From: Phytoactinopolyspora limicola | GTDB lineage: Bacteria; Actinomycetota; Actinomycetes; Jiangellales; Jiangellaceae | Length of the DNA stretch: 64,000 bases | NCBI RefSeq assembly: GCF_011320225.1 | Contig: NZ_JAAOEN010000014.1 | Location: forward strand, 1-64,000 | Reading direction: 5' to 3' | Part shown: one piece after another, positions 47,026 through 56,172 of the stretch | How positions within the stretch are numbered: position 1 is the first letter of the stretch | How the letters are laid out: each line of letters begins with the position of its first letter | Program-made: the position numbers and the translations under genes | Notes under the pieces: generated by a model | The model's input: only the letters and a program-made list of their open reading frames with translations | Told to the model about the DNA's origin: nothing | The model's database searches: none

Positions 47026-50000
47026 CCATTCCTGGTCATTACGACCAGGCTCCATTGCGGCGACAGCTCCATTTGAGTCCATCCTAGGCGCGCTAGCCAT
47101 TCCTGGTCATTACGACCAGGCTCCATTGCGGCAAGCTTGGGCCGAGACGGTCCGTAAGTCTGCCGGTATGCCATTCCTGGTCATTACGACCAGGCTCCAT
47201 TGCGGCGCTCGGGGTGATCTCCGACTCCACTTCGCTCGACGGCGCCATTCCTGGTCATTACGACCAGGCTCCATTGCGGCCTGGAAGTGTCTGTCTGGCG
47301 TCAGGAGGCCGAGAACCATTCCTGGTCATTACGACCAGGCTCCATTGCGGCCTAAATAGCTTTCTCGTTCCCTTTGGGCGTTCGACCATTCCTGGTCATT
47401 ACGACCAGGCTCCATTGCGGCAATAACGGCACGGTATGACGCTCGGCGCGTCGGCAGCCATTCCTGGTCATTACGACCAGGCTCCATTGCGGCTAGGCAG
47501 GCTAGAAACGAGACAGTAGGAGAGATCACCATTCCTGGTCATTACGACCAGGCTCCATTGCGGCGGAAAGAACAGTACAGCGTTTAGCAGCTTCCGGAAA
47601 CCATTCCTGGTCATTACGACCAGGCTCCATTGCGGCCGTTCCATCCACCGCTCAGGGTCCTTGATGTCGCCCCCATTCCTGGTCATTACGACCAGGCTCC
47701 ATTGCGGCGGGCGTATGGCACGGCGGTCATGGCTATAGTCGTGGCCCATTCCTGGTCATTACGACCAGGCTCCATTGCGGCTGGATTCCCGAAGCCCTGC
47801 CACTGAGCTACAACCCCCACCATTCCTGGTCATTACGACCAGGCTCCATTGCGGCCACGCCGGTGTCGGCGTGGACACGATGCGGCACCGCCTGGCCATT
47901 CCTGGTCATTACGACCAGGCTCCATTGCGGCACTCGTGAACGCGTAGGACCTCACTACCGGCTGCACGCCATTCCTGGTCATTACGACCAGGCTCCATTG
48001 CGGCCAAAGGGTAGGTAGGTTTTTGCGTAATTGGATTTGTCGACCATTCCTGGTCATTACGACCAGGCTCCATTGCGGCGGAGCCGCCGGCGATGACCGG
48101 GTGCACGCCGGCCGCCCCATTCCTGGTCATTACGACCAGGCTCCATTGCGGCCGGGATCCCGCCGAACGACTGGGTCCCCGAGGCGGCCGCCATTCCTGG
48201 TCATTACGACCAGGCTCCATTGCGGCATCCTGACTGATTCAAGGTTGAACCCGGTGTCTCGCCATTCCTGGTCATTACGACCAGGCTCCATTGCGGCAGC
48301 TTCGGCGGCGGATTGTTTGCTCATGGTGCCCAAGCCCATTCCTGGTCATTACGACCAGGCTCCATTGCGGCGCGATGGGCCAGAGGTGGCAGCATCAGCC
48401 AGCGGGCGCCCATTCCTGGTCAGGCTCCATTGCGGCACATCGATGGTGCACCGGTTGTCATCGACGGTTTTGTGCCATTCCTGGTCATTACGACCAGGCT
48501 CCATTGCGGCCGCCCGTCGATGCGCTACCCGTCATTGAGCCCGCCGCCATTCCTGGTCATTACGACCAGGCTCCATTGCGGCCATTCACAGGGTCGGTTC
48601 CATTGTCCATTTGCTAACACGCCATTCCTGGTCATTACGACCAGGCTCCATTGCGGCGTCGGGAGTCGGTACCAGCAGTTGCGGCAGGCGAGGTGCCATT
48701 CCTGGTCATTACGACCAGGCTCCATTGCGGCCGATCCCAGCTCATGCGGGCTGCCTCACCTTGGCTTCGACCATTCCTGGTCATTACGACCAGGCTCCAT
48801 TGCGGCGGCACGGCAGCCTCCAGGGATGCTTGCAGGGCAGGGTGCCATTCCTGGTCATTACGACCAGGCTCCATTGCGGCGGGCCAAGCGCCATCCACCG
48901 GAACGATGGTCGTACGCCATTCCTGGTCATTACGACCAGGCTCCATTGCGGCACGGCGGTCACCTCCCGGTGAGAAAGAACGGCGCGCCATTCCTGGTCA
49001 TTACGACCAGGCTCCATTGCGGCCAATAGCCGAGTAGCAGAGAAGGTCCAGAAACGAGTCGCCATTCCTGGTCATTACGACCAGGCTCCATTGCGGCACG
49101 CCGCTGGCGTGTGCTGCCTGTGCGGTAGCGCCGATCCATTCCTGGTCATTACGACCAGGCTCCATTGCGGCGGCGCCAGCGCGAAGCAGGTCGGACCGCG
49201 TCGTGCCCCATTCCTGGTCATTACGACCAGGCTCCATTGCGGCCGAAGTCGATCCGGCACCTTGCCTCAGTGGTGGCTGGCCCATTCCTGGTCATTACGA
49301 CCAGGCTCCATTGCGGCATGGAGCGGTCCTCGACCAGGTAGCCGCCGTCCTTCCATTCCTGGTCATTACGACCAGGCTCCATTGCGGCGACATCCGCGAG
49401 ATGGCGAACGCAGCCTCTTCGGCGGCCATTCCTGGTCATTACGACCAGGCTCCATTGCGGCATGCAGCCGTACACGGGGGTGCTCGTCGGATGATCGACC
49501 ATTCCTGGTCATTACGACCAGGCTCCATTGCGGCATCAGGTACGACTCCGTGGTCGGGACGCCGCGGAACCATTCCTGGTCATTACGACCAGGCTCCATT
49601 GCGGCGGGGATGCCGTCGCGGCGGGTGAGGAACGCGTCGATTCCATTCCTGGTCATTACGACCAGGCTCCATTGCGGCAATATGTCAGCCCTGGCGCTGC
49701 TCGCCATCGAGGAGCCATTCCTGGTCATTACGACCAGGCTCCATTGCGGCTCGTCTTCCCTGGGGCGATCAGGTGTATCAACGGCGGGCCATTCCTGGTC
49801 ATTACGACCAGGCTCCATTGCGGCGGGTCTGATCTTGTATCGCACTCGTGCCGGCACGCCGGGCCATTCCTGGTCATTACGACCAGGCTCCATTGCGGCT
49901 GCCAGGACCACGAGCGGATCCGACGGACCAAGACATCCATTCCTGGTCACTACGACCAGGCTCCATTGCGGCGAGCTGGCGGACCGCGAGACGTGGGCGC

Positions 50001-50192
50001 TGTTTCACCGCCATTCCTGGTCATTACGACCAGGCTCCATTGCGGCGGGTCTGATCTTGTATCGCACTCGTGCCGGCACGCCGGGCCATTCCTGGTCATT
50101 GCGACCAGGCTCCATTGTGGCTCTCGCATGCTTGCGCGATTGGCCTTGGCGCCAGGCCATTCCTGGTCATTGCGACCAGGCTCTGTTGCGGC
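47026..50192 (+). CRISPR. Type I-G CRISPR array, 44 repeats and 43 spacers
   Basis: I counted 44 copies of a 36-bp repeat from 47026-47061 to 50157-50192, with spacers of 34-40 bp (mostly 35-39). The repeat starts CCATT, contains the palindrome CCTGGTCATTACGACCAGG (7-bp arms, 5-base loop) and ends CTCCATTGCGGC. Nearly all copies are identical. Exceptions: copy 20 (48410-48436) lacks 9 bp; copy 41 (49937) has one change; copies 43 (50086) and 44 (50157) have two and three. Spacers 39 (49825-49863) and 42 (50047-50085) are identical. Spacer 11 (47782-47819) looks like part of a tRNA gene. Confidence 0.98.
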
Positions 50193-50239
50193 AGGGCCCT
50201 GAATGGGGAGATATTCCTCGCTGCGGCCGTGATGCCGAT

Positions 50240-50327
50240 CGGTGGAGGGTTTTCGGCGCGACGGTGGAGGGGTCTCCTTGCTATAGCGAGTACTACCTTC
50301 CACTGTCACACCGAAAACCCTCCACCG
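50240..50327. repeat. 17-bp inverted repeat after the array
   Basis: CGGTGGAGGGTTTTCGG at 50240-50256 is an exact inverted copy of 50311-50327, with 54 bp between. Shorter GGTGGAGG words lie inside. It is in the 488-bp gene-free gap between the array and the M42 gene and could be a small mobile element inserted in the old array end. Confidence 0.75.
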
Positions 50328-50439
50328 TCACAAGGAACAGTGCCAATTAGGTGCGGTATCCCGCGATGTCACTCGACCTGCCCGAGCCACGATGCCCCAA
50401 AAGAACATCACATTGTCAGACCCCAACTGCACCCCAATT

Positions 50440-50542
50440 GCGAAGGGTCTCTTTACGACCGGGCACCCAATGCGGCTGTGACCCGCGATTGGCGGCCCGA
50501 GATCGCCATTCCTGGTCGCTGCGGGCTAGGAACCATCACGGC
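50440..50542 (+). repeat. Decayed CRISPR repeat relics
   Basis: At about 50440-50476 the stretch with TTACGACCGGGCACCCAATGCGGC-like ending (read in two parts, TTACGACC at 50453 and CCAATGCGGC at 50467) resembles a repeat 3' half. At 50506-50542 CCATTCCTGGTC is followed by a mutated remainder ending CGGC. Their spacing of about 66 bp fits the array period. They are trailing units eroded after acquisition stopped there. Confidence 0.6.
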
Positions 50543-50680
50543 CGTTGTTAACTTGGCCAGCGTCGGTCTCCTCAGAATCTCGGGATGGCCGTCAGCAGGT
50601 ATGCCGGTGCGGCCACCCGCATGCCAAATGGGCAGGCGGGGGCGAGCCCCGCCATGGCCGTGCGGGTGGTGCGGCCGGTC

Positions 50681-51844
50681 TCAGCCGTGTCGGCCGGGGG
50701 TGTGCTCGGGCTCCGGCTCGGCGGGCTGGACACTGTGGCTTGGGAAGTCCTCGAGGCTGCCCGTCGGGCCTTCGTCCCACTCGGAGAAGGTGAGCGGGCT
50801 GGACAGGTAGATGGTGAGCAGTTCGGCGATGCGGCGTACGCCGTCGATGTGGGTGCGCTCGTGGCCGTGGCTGGACTCCACGCCGAAGCCGATCAGGGCG
50901 GTGCGGCACTCCATGCCGGACTCGATGGCGGGTGCGGCGTCGGAGCGGTAGAAGCGGTAGACGTCGCGCCGGTAGGGCAGGCCGTTCTCCTCGCACAGGC
51001 TGATGAGCCGACGGGTGAGGTGGTAGTCGAACGGGCCGGTGGAGTCGAGCATGCCCACGTTGACGGTGTCTTCTCGGGACTCTTGGCCCGCGCTGACGAC
51101 GGCGTTGTCGACGGCGACGAGTTCGGCGACGCGGTCGTCGAGGCCGTGGGTGGCGCCCATGCCGACCTCCTCGCCGATGGTCACGAGCAGGTAGGCGGTG
51201 ACCGGCAAGGCTAGACCGCGATCGGCCAGCGCTTTCACCGCGGCCAAACACGCGGCGACACCGGCTTTGTCGTCCAGGTGCCGCGACTTGATGTACCCGT
51301 TGGGGGTGATCTGCGGTGCGGCGTCGAGGGCGACGAAGTCTCCGACCTCGATGCCCAGTTCGGCGACGTCGGCCCGGCTCTCGACCGGCTCGTCGAGCCT
51401 GATCTCCACCTGGTGCCAACCAACCCCTTGGGTGTCGACGGAGTCGCCGAAGTTGTGCCCGCTGGACTTCAGCGGCAGCACGGTTCCGGTGTAGATGCGG
51501 GTGAGATCGTCGATGAAGACCGTGACGTGAGCGCCTTCGGCGAAGCGCGCGCTGTGGGTGCCGATGGGTACTACTTCGAGACGACCGTTGCTCTTGAGCC
51601 GCTTGACCATGCAGCCGATGGTGTCCGCGTGAACAACAACCGCCCGGCTGGTCTCGTCGGATTCTCCGGCCAGGGTGGCTCGTAGTACCCCGCGGCGGGT
51701 CAGCTGTACGGGAAGCCCGAGTTCGGCGAGGCGGTCGCCGATGATCTGCATGACGGCGTCGGTGCGGCCGGACGGGCTCGGGGTGCGCAGCAGCTCCATG
51801 AGCACGTCGCGCAGGTATTCTTCGTCGATCTCGAAGCGGTCCAT
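50681..51844 (-). CDS. M42-family peptidase of the NAGGN osmoprotectant system
   Basis: The 387-aa product is a glutamyl aminopeptidase-like metalloenzyme: VVHADTIGCMV, SRHLDDKAGVAACL, TIGEEVGMGA and YRSDAAPAIESG hold the metal ligands and catalytic Glu. M42 members of this type occur with genes for N-acetylglutaminylglutamine amide, and those genes lie at 54388-57968. It may trim or recycle the dipeptide; that is inferred. ATG at 51844. Confidence 0.85.
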   Translation of the reverse strand: MDRFEIDEEYLRDVLMELLRTPSPSGRTDAVMQIIGDRLAELGLPVQLTRRGVLRATLAGESDETSRAVVVHADTIGCMVKRLKSNGRLEVVPIGTHSARFAEGAHVTVFIDDLTRIYTGTVLPLKSSGHNFGDSVDTQGVGWHQVEIRLDEPVESRADVAELGIEVGDFVALDAAPQITPNGYIKSRHLDDKAGVAACLAAVKALADRGLALPVTAYLLVTIGEEVGMGATHGLDDRVAELVAVDNAVVSAGQESREDTVNVGMLDSTGPFDYHLTRRLISLCEENGLPYRRDVYRFYRSDAAPAIESGMECRTALIGFGVESSHGHERTHIDGVRRIAELLTIYLSSPLTFSEWDEGPTGSLEDFPSHSVQPAEPEPEHTPGRHG

Positions 51845-51893
51845 ACGCCAAGCTTGACACGGGTCGCGCGTGGACAGCCCGCCAGGATGGACA

Positions 51894-51977
51894 GCCCCCG
51901 CCTGCCCCGGTGATCATTGGCTTTTGACTACCGGATCCGGTAGTCAAAAGCCAATGATCACCGGGGCAGGCGGGGGC
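51894..51977. repeat. Perfect 84-bp palindrome
   Basis: Two 42-bp arms meet without a loop at GGATCC (51933-51938). Each arm contains GGTGATCATTGGCTTTTGAC and a GC-rich outer part. It lies in the divergent gap between the M42 and DHFR-like genes. The core GGTGATC.TTG.C relates it to the dispersed repeats at 4831 and 16456. Confidence 0.95.
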
Positions 51978-52006
51978 CGTTCTCCGGCTGGAAGCAGAGG
52001 TGGCAC

Positions 52007-52582
52007 ATGCGAAAGCTCGTCTACTACGTCGGATCCAGCATCGACGGTTACATCGCCGGTCCGGACGGATCGTTCGATTTCTTCCCGCTCGAAGGTGACC
52101 ACATCGAGGCACTCATAGCGGAGTACCCCGAGACCATACCGGGGCACTTCCGCGACGCGCTCGGAGTGAACGTACCCAACAGGACCATCGATACCGTGCT
52201 GAAAGGACGTAGCACCTACGAGGTAGGCCTCCGGGAAGGCATCACCAACGCCTATCCCCACCTGCGCAATCTCCTGTTCTCACGCACCATGACCAGCAGC
52301 CCGGATCCGACCGTCGAACTCGTGTCCACGGATCCGGTCGACAAGGTTCGAGACCTCAAGCGGCAGGACGGCTTGGACATCTGGCTGTGTGGCGGGGGCC
52401 AGCTCGCAGCGGCCCTTCGATCCGAGATCGATGTTCTGGTGGTCAAGCTCTATCCGGTCGTCGCGGGGAAAGGGATCCCGCTGTTCGATGGAGAATTCGA
52501 GCCTCAGCGGTTCGAGCTGAAGACTAGCCGCACATTCAACAGTGGAATGGCGTTGCTCACGTACCAGGTGGGTGCTGACTGA
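52007..52582 (+). CDS. Dihydrofolate reductase-like (RibD C-terminal) protein
   Basis: The 191-aa product has the RibD_C/DHFR-like fold: RKLVYYVGSSIDGYIAGPDG at the start, LKGRSTYEVGL, and DIWLCGGGQLAAALR near the NADPH site. Proteins of this group reduce pterin- or flavin-like substrates, but many have unknown substrates. It is divergent from the M42 gene and convergent with the M48 gene. Confidence 0.85.
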   Translation: MRKLVYYVGSSIDGYIAGPDGSFDFFPLEGDHIEALIAEYPETIPGHFRDALGVNVPNRTIDTVLKGRSTYEVGLREGITNAYPHLRNLLFSRTMTSSPDPTVELVSTDPVDKVRDLKRQDGLDIWLCGGGQLAAALRSEIDVLVVKLYPVVAGKGIPLFDGEFEPQRFELKTSRTFNSGMALLTYQVGAD

Positions 52583-52623
52583 CCGGGCGCCAAGGCGGAC
52601 GTGCCGCCACCTGTCGGTGGAGG

Positions 52624-52682
52624 GGTTGTCAGGCCGGACACGCACACCGTTGCTGGTGAACGAGTTGTCCGGCCTGACAACC
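52624..52682. terminator. Hairpin between convergent genes
   Basis: GGTTGTCAGGCCGGACA at 52624-52640 pairs exactly with 52666-52682 across 25 bp. It lies between the ends of the DHFR-like and M48 genes and probably stops transcription in both directions. Confidence 0.7.
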
Positions 52683-52709
52683 GGCAAAGAGTGGGGGGAA
52701 CGAGAGGGG

Positions 52710-54233
52710 TTAGGTGGTGGTCTCGGGGACGGGGGCGGACGGCCGGGCCGGGTCCAGCGCGAAGGACGGCACGTAGTCGACCCCGATGCCGCTCCGGGCC
52801 AGCCAGTCGCGCACCGCGGGTATCTGGGAGCCAGGGTCGGCGACGATGGAAGCGGCGAACTCGTCGAGCTTGATCTCGTTGCCGTTGGTGTCGAGCAACC
52901 GCGGCGACGACGACCACGACAGCGCCCAATAGGCCGAACCGTGCTCGATCAACGCTGCCTCGAGTGCGCGGGCGATGAGGTGGTCGAGCAGTCGCGGGTC
53001 GTCCGGCCAGCCTTCAACCTGCACTAGCGCCGTGCGTAGCTCTTCGGCCTGTCCACGCAGCATCACCTCGAACGCGGCGTCCAGGGTCGGCTGAGCCGCG
53101 CCGAGTAGCCGTTGCCCGAGGATCGCGAGGTCGGCCGCGGGGTTGCGGTTGCTCACCACGTACATGCCACGGGCGACGATGTCTTCCCACGACACCGCGG
53201 GCATGGCGAGCGCTTCTTCGCTCAGGAACCAGGTGGTGGCGGTCTGTGTCGCCGTACTTGGGTCGCGGAGCAACATGATGGCGGGGCGCTCGTCCGGGGT
53301 GATCGGCTGATCGGGTTGACGTTCGATGTTCGCCAGCCGGTCGGGCAGCGACGGGTGGGAGTCGTAGGGCGAGTGCCCGCCCTGTTCGGAGATCATCGCG
53401 GCCATTTCTCGCTGCCGCACGGGATCGCTGACCAGCGAGTGGAATCCGCCGAACATGTCGGCTGGGCGGGCGTTTGCGGGGCCGATCAGGCGGGCGTAGT
53501 TCTCGATGAAGTAGTCCCAGGCGGGAGCGAGCCCGTGGACCTTGCGTAGGGCGCTCGACGCTGCCGCACGCCCGGCGATGGTCACCGAATGCTGGTCGGC
53601 TTCGAGTTCCTGGCGACGGGACACCGACTGCGACACCCGGAAGAAGAACTTGGCGTAGCCGACGAAGATCCGCCGGACGAATGGGTGTTTCTCGAGGCCC
53701 TGGACCGTGGCTATCAGCGACGTGCGGCCCCGGTAGACCGGAGCGCCTAGACGGGTGTGCGAACCGCTGTAGTGGCCGAGTTCGTGCCCGAGGATGGAAC
53801 GCATCTCGTCGACGGTCATGGTGGTCAGGAGGGGCATCCCGATGTACATACGCCGCCGGGTCGCCTTCAGCCCGAGGAATTTGGTGTCTTCGCTGACGGC
53901 CGCGTTGACGTCACCGACGATGCGGATCTCGTCCGGTGGTGCGGTTTGAACCTGCTCGGCTAGTTCGTTGACGGTTTGCCAGAGCACGGGCTCGTCGTCC
54001 GGTGTCACTTCGATGCCGGGCGGCTCGCCGGACTGCTGTATGGATACGACGATCAAGGCGCGGATGAGCGCCAGGGCGGCCAGGGTCAGGATGACCGCCG
54101 CCTGGAGCCCGTCACCACCGCGTTGGATGACGGCGATGTCGAGGACGACGGCCCCGACGACGATGAGCGCCACCAGCAGGTAGAAGCCGCCCAGCAGGGC
54201 CACCGCCACGAGCGCTCGGAAGGTTGTCTTCAT
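52710..54233 (-). CDS. M48-family membrane metalloprotease
   Basis: The 507-aa product has two N-terminal helices (about residues 7-32 and 43-64) and the zinc motif HELGH at 150-154, with the third ligand in RRQELEADQHS. A long C-terminal region of about 200 residues has no recognised family. M48 enzymes (HtpX-like) degrade damaged membrane proteins. It lies inside the NAGGN gene group but has no clear part in it. Confidence 0.88.
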   Translation of the reverse strand: MKTTFRALVAVALLGGFYLLVALIVVGAVVLDIAVIQRGGDGLQAAVILTLAALALIRALIVVSIQQSGEPPGIEVTPDDEPVLWQTVNELAEQVQTAPPDEIRIVGDVNAAVSEDTKFLGLKATRRRMYIGMPLLTTMTVDEMRSILGHELGHYSGSHTRLGAPVYRGRTSLIATVQGLEKHPFVRRIFVGYAKFFFRVSQSVSRRQELEADQHSVTIAGRAAASSALRKVHGLAPAWDYFIENYARLIGPANARPADMFGGFHSLVSDPVRQREMAAMISEQGGHSPYDSHPSLPDRLANIERQPDQPITPDERPAIMLLRDPSTATQTATTWFLSEEALAMPAVSWEDIVARGMYVVSNRNPAADLAILGQRLLGAAQPTLDAAFEVMLRGQAEELRTALVQVEGWPDDPRLLDHLIARALEAALIEHGSAYWALSWSSSPRLLDTNGNEIKLDEFAASIVADPGSQIPAVRDWLARSGIGVDYVPSFALDPARPSAPVPETTT

Positions 54234-54387
54234 AGGTATGAACTCCTGAGGTCGATCACGAGGCGGGCGAGTTTAACACCGCCCTCTGTCGACAATTCAG
54301 GTCGGGCCGGGGCATAAGCCACGGTGGCAATGTGCATCGACGAGCGCTCGCGGTCGCCGTTTCTCGCCGGGGTTGCGGAGCCAGCTC

Positions 54388-56172
54388 TCAGTCGGATGTA
54401 CCCGGCGCGGGTGCCGGCTCCCAGGCTCGATGCGCGGAGCGGGTCTCCGGGAACAGCAGGTCCACGAAGCGGGCGGCGGTCGGCTGCGGTTCGTGGTTGG
54501 CCAGGCCGGGCCGTTCATTGGCCTCGACCAAGACGTACTCGGGCTGATCGACGGCCGGAACGAGCATGTCGAGGCCGGTGACCGGGATGTCGATGGCTCG
54601 GCTGGCGGTCACCGCCGCCTCGGCCAGGTGCGGATGCAGTTGCGCAGTGACGTCGTGGATGGTGCCGCCGGTGTGCAGGTTGGCCGTGCGGCGTACCCGC
54701 AGCGACACCCCGTCGGGGAGGACGTCGTCCATGTCATACCCGGCCGCCCGCACGGTGTCGGCGGTGACGTCGTCCATGGGAATGGTGGACTCGCCGCCAG
54801 TGGCGGCCGCCCGGCGCCGGCTATGCCGTTCGACGAGATGGGCGACGGTGTGCCGGCCGTTGCCGACGACGATGGGTGGGCGACGGACCGCCGCGGCGAC
54901 CACCTGGTGTCCAATCACGACGATGCGCAGGTCCTCACCCTCGACACACTCTTCGAGCAACACGTCGGGACAGTAGGTGTGTGCGAGGTCGATGGCTCGG
55001 CTCAGGGCCTCGGGGTCCGTGACGCCCACCGTGATCCCTCGGCCTTGCTCGCCACGGGCGGGTTTGACCACTACCTCGCCGACCTCATCGAGAAATGCGA
55101 CGTTCGCGTGGTCTTCACCAGCAGTGCGACCCCGGGCCACCCGCAGGCCGGCCTCGTCGAAGATCCGCCTGGTCACCCGTTTGTCGTCGCAGCGGCTCAT
55201 CGCGACGGCGGTGGTCAGCTCCGACAGCGACTCCCGGGCGACGATCTTCCGGCCGCCGTGGACCAGGCGCATCTCGCCCCAGCCGGGGTCGAGGACCTCT
55301 ACGAGAATCCCCCGCCGGCGTGCTTCGTCGGCGATGATCGTCGCATAGGGGTTCAGCTCGACGAGGTCAGCCTCGGGTTCTGGGACGAACAGCGGCTCGT
55401 TGATGATGTTCTTGCGTTTGACCGCGAAGACCGGCACCCGTCGAAAACCCAGCTTCTTGTACAGCCGGATGGCCGGATCGTTGTCGTGCATCACCGACAG
55501 GTCGAGATGATCCCGCCCACGGCCGATGTACCGCTCGGCGAGCACCCGGACCAACGCTTCGCCCACGCCTGGGACAGGGGTCTGCGGGTCGACGGCCAGG
55601 CACCACAGGCTGGCCCCGCGGTCGGGGTCGTCGAAGGCGAGTTCGTGGTCGATACCGGTGACCGTGCCGATCACCGCGCCGGTGCGTTCGTCCTTCGCGA
55701 TCAGGTATGTGAAGGTGCGAGTGCGCTGGTTCGACCACATCAGCTCCGGGTCGGCCGGCACCATGTGACGCGCGGCGTAGATGCGGTTGACCTCGTCGGC
55801 ATCACTGGCGTCGGACATCGTGCTGACCACCACACCCGGGATCAGCTCGCGTCGGGGCCGGTACCGGTGCAGCTCCAGTCGGTACGTCATCGATGGATCG
55901 ATGAACAGCTCGTCCGGGGCGCGGGACACCAGCACATGCGGGTCCGGCACGTACATGGCGATGTCGCGGCGGCCTTCCTCCTCCGCCCGGAGCAGGTGGA
56001 TGAGCGCGTCGTCGTCGTCGAAGGTCTGAGCGAACAGCAGCCGTCCCCACCCGCAGTCCATCGCGACGTCGCGGCGCATGTCGCGTACGAGGTGTTCCGG
56101 CGTCTCCTGCCACGGTCGGCTCCACAGCGGCCGGCGTGGCTCGCTGCCTCCTCGGCGCCGGGCGTCGGTCAC
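54388..56172 (-). CDS. ngg: N-acetylglutaminylglutamine synthetase (GNAT plus ATP-grasp)
   Basis: The 594-aa product has a GNAT-like acetyltransferase part (SLWCLAVDPQTPVPGVGEAL, NDPAIRLYKKLGFRRVPVF) followed by an ATP-grasp ligase (VVVKPARGEQGRGITVGV, DLRIVVIGHQVVAAA, LVEANERPGLANH). This pairing is that of the synthetase that acetylates glutamine and joins a second residue to give the precursor of the compatible solute NAGGN. GTG at 56172 overlaps the stop of the amidotransferase gene upstream. Confidence 0.9.
   Translation of the reverse strand: MTDARRRGGSEPRRPLWSRPWQETPEHLVRDMRRDVAMDCGWGRLLFAQTFDDDDALIHLLRAEEEGRRDIAMYVPDPHVLVSRAPDELFIDPSMTYRLELHRYRPRRELIPGVVVSTMSDASDADEVNRIYAARHMVPADPELMWSNQRTRTFTYLIAKDERTGAVIGTVTGIDHELAFDDPDRGASLWCLAVDPQTPVPGVGEALVRVLAERYIGRGRDHLDLSVMHDNDPAIRLYKKLGFRRVPVFAVKRKNIINEPLFVPEPEADLVELNPYATIIADEARRRGILVEVLDPGWGEMRLVHGGRKIVARESLSELTTAVAMSRCDDKRVTRRIFDEAGLRVARGRTAGEDHANVAFLDEVGEVVVKPARGEQGRGITVGVTDPEALSRAIDLAHTYCPDVLLEECVEGEDLRIVVIGHQVVAAAVRRPPIVVGNGRHTVAHLVERHSRRRAAATGGESTIPMDDVTADTVRAAGYDMDDVLPDGVSLRVRRTANLHTGGTIHDVTAQLHPHLAEAAVTASRAIDIPVTGLDMLVPAVDQPEYVLVEANERPGLANHEPQPTAARFVDLLFPETRSAHRAWEPAPAPGTSD

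Noticed and set aside
47026-50350. Many open frames inside the array encoding repeated peptides such as PFLVITTRLHCG
   Set aside because: They are translations of the CRISPR repeat in several frames. No start site, family resemblance or conservation supports a protein.
50592-52112. 506-codon minus-strand frame over the M42 gene
   Set aside because: Arg/Pro/His-rich shadow of the M42 peptidase gene, which has all the expected metal-binding motifs.
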